The position numbers and the translations under genes were made by a program. DNA of 64,000 nt. It comes from Clostridiales bacterium. Lineage in GTDB: Bacteria; Bacillota; Clostridia; Christensenellales; Borkfalkiaceae. Location: the NCBI GenBank assembly GCA_015055805.1, contig SVHN01000005.1, positions 62,001 to 126,000 of the forward strand. The letters are read 5' to 3'. The notes below the pieces were generated by a model that saw nothing but the letters and a program-made list of their open reading frames with translations, was not told where the DNA came from and did no database searches. This document shows, one piece after another, positions 62,201 to 64,000 of the stretch (positions within the stretch are counted from its first letter, which is position 1; each line of letters begins with the position of its first letter).

Positions 62201-62237
62201 AAAAATATATACGCAAAATAGAAAAATATATACGCAA
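62201..62237. promoter_or_regulatory. Two 16-bp direct repeats AAAAATATATACGCAA
   Basis: Copies at 62201-62216 and 62222-62237, 21 bp apart (two helical turns), lie upstream of the coupled gene pair and downstream of the minus-strand XRE gene. They are probable regulator-binding sites. Confidence 0.55.
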
Positions 62238-62322
62238 GCTAAAAAAGGGCATAATAAAATTACCCCTAGTTAAAGAAATTAACCAGCAGCGTATTGTTAA
62301 ATAGAATATTATCTTCTATAAT

Positions 62323-62685
62323 TTATCTATTGTATGTATCTCTTGTAAACATATTCGTTCGCAAAGACTGTTTAAGTTCCTTTATAGTATCAATAATTAC
62401 TCTACTTTCAAATAAAGAACAATCTTCAAGAATTTTGTTTATTTCATTAGAACTTACCTTGATATGGCAAGTTAAACAATCGGATAATAATATATCCGTT
62501 GTAGTAGATAAGGCATTAGCAATACGTATTAAAATTTCCAAACTAACGCATTTATTACCTAATTCTACATTACATAGATATGATGTAGAAATATTTGCAT
62601 CAACAGAAAGGTCAATTTGTGAAAGACCCAAAACTTTCCTACGTTCTTTAATTCTTTGCCCGATTGTTTTATAAGATATAAGCAT
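62323..62685 (-). CDS. XRE-family regulator
   Basis: The 120-residue protein has an HTH over residues 8-64 (IGQRIKERRKVLGLSQIDLS, STSYLCNVELGNKCVSLEIL). The C-terminus has DCSLFESRVIIDTIKELKQS. The layout is the same as its divergent neighbour: HTH, then a short helical tail. It probably represses element functions or the coupled pair. The opposite strand is also open here but lacks any family match. Confidence 0.85.
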   Translation of the reverse strand: MLISYKTIGQRIKERRKVLGLSQIDLSVDANISTSYLCNVELGNKCVSLEILIRIANALSTTTDILLSDCLTCHIKVSSNEINKILEDCSLFESRVIIDTIKELKQSLRTNMFTRDTYNR

Positions 62686-62821
62686 AAAACCTTCTCCTTA
62701 AAAAAATTCCACATTTATTATAACTAATAAGCGATATATTCGTTAATCAGTTATGGTGCTACATAGTCAATAAGTGATAACATAATGTATAAGTCATAAC
62801 GAAAAACGGAGCATTGCGTCA

Positions 62822-63172
62822 ATGAGCGATAAAAGAAATATAGATTTGAAACAAATAGGACAAAGAATAAGAGCTGCAAGAATTGAACGTGGTATGAGCC
62901 AAGAAGACCTTGCCTTTGAATCTTCGGTAGCAGTTGCAAATATTAGTGATATAGAACTAGGTAAAAAGGATTTTCGTATTTCTACCTTTATTCGCATTAT
63001 AGAAGTATTAAAAATATCAGCAGATGAAATACTTCGTGCCGACGTTCCATCAGTAAACGCACTTTACCAAAAGGACCTTTCCTATCTGTTTGCAGATTGC
63101 AAGCCTGAAGAAATGGAAAACATTATACAGTTAATAACCAATATTAAAAAAACTTGGCGAACAAACAACTAA
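62822..63172 (+). CDS. XRE-family regulator, divergent partner
   Basis: The 116-residue protein has an HTH over residues 9-65 (IGQRIRAARIERGMSQEDLA, AVANISDIELGKKDFRISTF). The tail reads DCKPEEMENIIQLITNIKKT. It is homologous to the minus-strand XRE protein 136 bp away. Two divergent XRE genes of this type resemble a phage- or ICE-like control switch. Confidence 0.88.
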   Translation: MSDKRNIDLKQIGQRIRAARIERGMSQEDLAFESSVAVANISDIELGKKDFRISTFIRIIEVLKISADEILRADVPSVNALYQKDLSYLFADCKPEEMENIIQLITNIKKTWRTNN

Positions 63173-63192
63173 ATTTTCAAAATAAAACAAAT

Positions 63193-63223
63193 GAGTGGGT
63201 TTTATCCCACTCTTTTTTTATAT
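63193..63223 (+). terminator. Terminator of the plus-strand XRE gene
   Basis: The stem GAGTGGG/CCCACTC is followed by TTTTTTT. Confidence 0.8.
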
Positions 63224-63341
63224 ATTTTTTTTAATTATTAAACTCACGGTTAATAAATTAACCCAGAGTATATTTCATTTCATAAAAATTATTTTTATAA
63301 TAAATCTATAATGTCTTTTACTGTAAAAAATAGGAATTATT

Positions 63342-63938
63342 ATGGAAGAAAAAAACGATTTAATTGAAACTAACTTTTCTGGATTAAAACCCTTTGTTCA
63401 ATCTAAAAAAACAACACTGGAACAAAAAATCGCTGACCATAAGGCTTGGTTGCAAACATTAAATAGAGAATATCCAAACGAAAATCATCCCTTTAAGGTG
63501 GCTGTTTACATTAGATACTTTAACCAAACAAAACACGAAAACTATCTAGATGTAGAAAAGCAAGATATGTTAGATAGAATTGAAAGTTATCCACAGTGGG
63601 AATTTAAGGGTTTTTACGTAGATACAGGTGCAAAAGCGCCTGCTATGGAAAAAGCTCCAGAATGGTGTCGCTTACTTGAAGATTGTCAAAACGGTAAAGT
63701 AGATTTAATAATTACCCGTAAAGTGTCAAGTGTTTCAAGCGATATGATGGAATTGATTTTCTTGGCTAGATATTTTGCAAGTCTTAAACACCCCGTTGGA
63801 ATGTATTTTATTTCAGAAGATATATTCACTCTTGCTTCATACTACAGAGATGATGGAAAAGATAGAAATAATTTTTTCCCTTCTCCAGACTGGAAAATGT
63901 TACCTGATGATGAAGACATTAAAGGACTAATAGAATGA
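63342..63938 (+). CDS. Resolvase-like protein without catalytic serine
   Basis: The 198-residue protein has the N-terminal serine-recombinase fold: VAVYIRYFNQTKHENYLDVE, YPQWEFKGFYVDTGAKAPAM, EWCRLLEDCQNGKVDLIITR and KVSSVSSDMMELI. The catalytic Ser of the usual YxRVS motif is replaced (YIRYFN), and there is no recombinase DNA-binding domain. It should be inactive as a recombinase and may be an accessory or regulatory factor of the element. The next gene overlaps its stop (ATGA). Confidence 0.75.
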   Translation: MEEKNDLIETNFSGLKPFVQSKKTTLEQKIADHKAWLQTLNREYPNENHPFKVAVYIRYFNQTKHENYLDVEKQDMLDRIESYPQWEFKGFYVDTGAKAPAMEKAPEWCRLLEDCQNGKVDLIITRKVSSVSSDMMELIFLARYFASLKHPVGMYFISEDIFTLASYYRDDGKDRNNFFPSPDWKMLPDDEDIKGLIE

Positions 63939-64000
63939 ATAGACGTTTAGAAAGAAGAAACAGAAAAGCAAAAGAAAAAGCCGAAACACGGGCAAGAATG
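63935..64000 (+). CDS. Start of a further element gene, cut by window edge
   Basis: An ATG overlapping the resolvase-like stop opens a frame of 22 codons, very rich in Arg, Lys and Glu (MNRRLERRNRKAKEKAETRA). It is too short to assign and co-transcribed with the preceding gene. Confidence 0.5.
   Translation, partial: MNRRLERRNRKAKEKAETRARM

Noticed and set aside
62294-62674. 126-codon plus-strand frame opposite the XRE gene
   Set aside because: The minus-strand product has a clear HTH; the plus-strand frame has no motif.

Overview
The window looks like the chromosome of a low-to-medium GC anaerobic Bacillota bacterium of the Clostridia type. The signs are a flavodiiron protein, two-subunit oxygen-sensitive class I fumarase/tartrate-type hydro-lyase genes, NiaR-controlled de novo NAD synthesis, a T-box leader, PadR/DUF1700/DUF4097 and XRE regulators, and strong Shine-Dalgarno and TTGACA-17-TATAAT promoters. 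The species cannot be named from the sequence alone.

Layout. 0-6.5 kb: SPFH/zinc-ribbon protein and a membrane protein (running off the left edge), flavodiiron protein FprA, a PadR-DUF1700-DUF4097 envelope-response operon with a clear operator, and a MATE exporter. 6.6-12.6 kb: one catabolic operon (AtuA-like, DUF4387, both hydro-lyase subunits, a two-barrel amidohydrolase) divergent from its AraC regulator. 12.65-16.7 kb: a more AT-rich inserted block (xylose-isomerase-like barrel, Gfo/Idh dehydrogenase, aldolase remnant, second AraC regulator) bounded on the right by a broken copy of the first araC gene. 16.8-23.6 kb: a transporter-GNAT-GNAT fusion, a HAD phosphatase, and a T-box-controlled pair (HTH-cupin-acyl-CoA synthetase and ACT-ACT-metallo-beta-lactamase protein). 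The T-box specifier reads best as the isoleucine codon AUC. This suggests salvage of a branched-chain acid towards isoleucine.

23.7-43.8 kb is a mosaic accessory region. It runs from a tRNA-fMet anticodon-arm fragment to the intact tRNA-fMet gene, whose 3' end is copied near 27.7 kb. It carries a DnaQ-like exonuclease, a beta-CASP nuclease with an unknown partner, a PD-(D/E)XK-like protein, and a 1496-residue HD-HD-CYTH fusion that I consider the most novel protein here. It also carries a radical SAM/TcmP methyltransferase-like pair, a HEPN-like protein, a broken XRE/InlB-repeat surface protein, a DUF4143 ATPase, and relics of a mobilizable element (sigma-like factor, truncated MobV relaxase).

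44-59.9 kb is mostly core: tilS-hpt with an intervening duplication/insertion, an M20 peptidase, a DJ-1 protein, a frameshifted alpha/beta hydrolase, a ZIP transporter, a membrane-anchored McrB-like AAA protein with its large partner, and the nadA-nadBC-niaR-HD operon, in which NadB and NadC are fused. 59.9-64 kb: a tandem 162-bp repeat array, each unit carrying the 3' end of a tRNA-Arg gene. The array ends at a truncated tRNA-Arg 3' half, which looks like one end of an integrative element. The element continues beyond the right edge, with paired XRE regulators and a resolvase-like protein lacking the catalytic serine.

Two genes are broken by the apparent loss of one A in a poly-A run, and one of these also has an in-frame UGA. 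These may be real decay, phase variation or assembly error. All functional claims rest on reading motifs and context by eye; no database search was possible.
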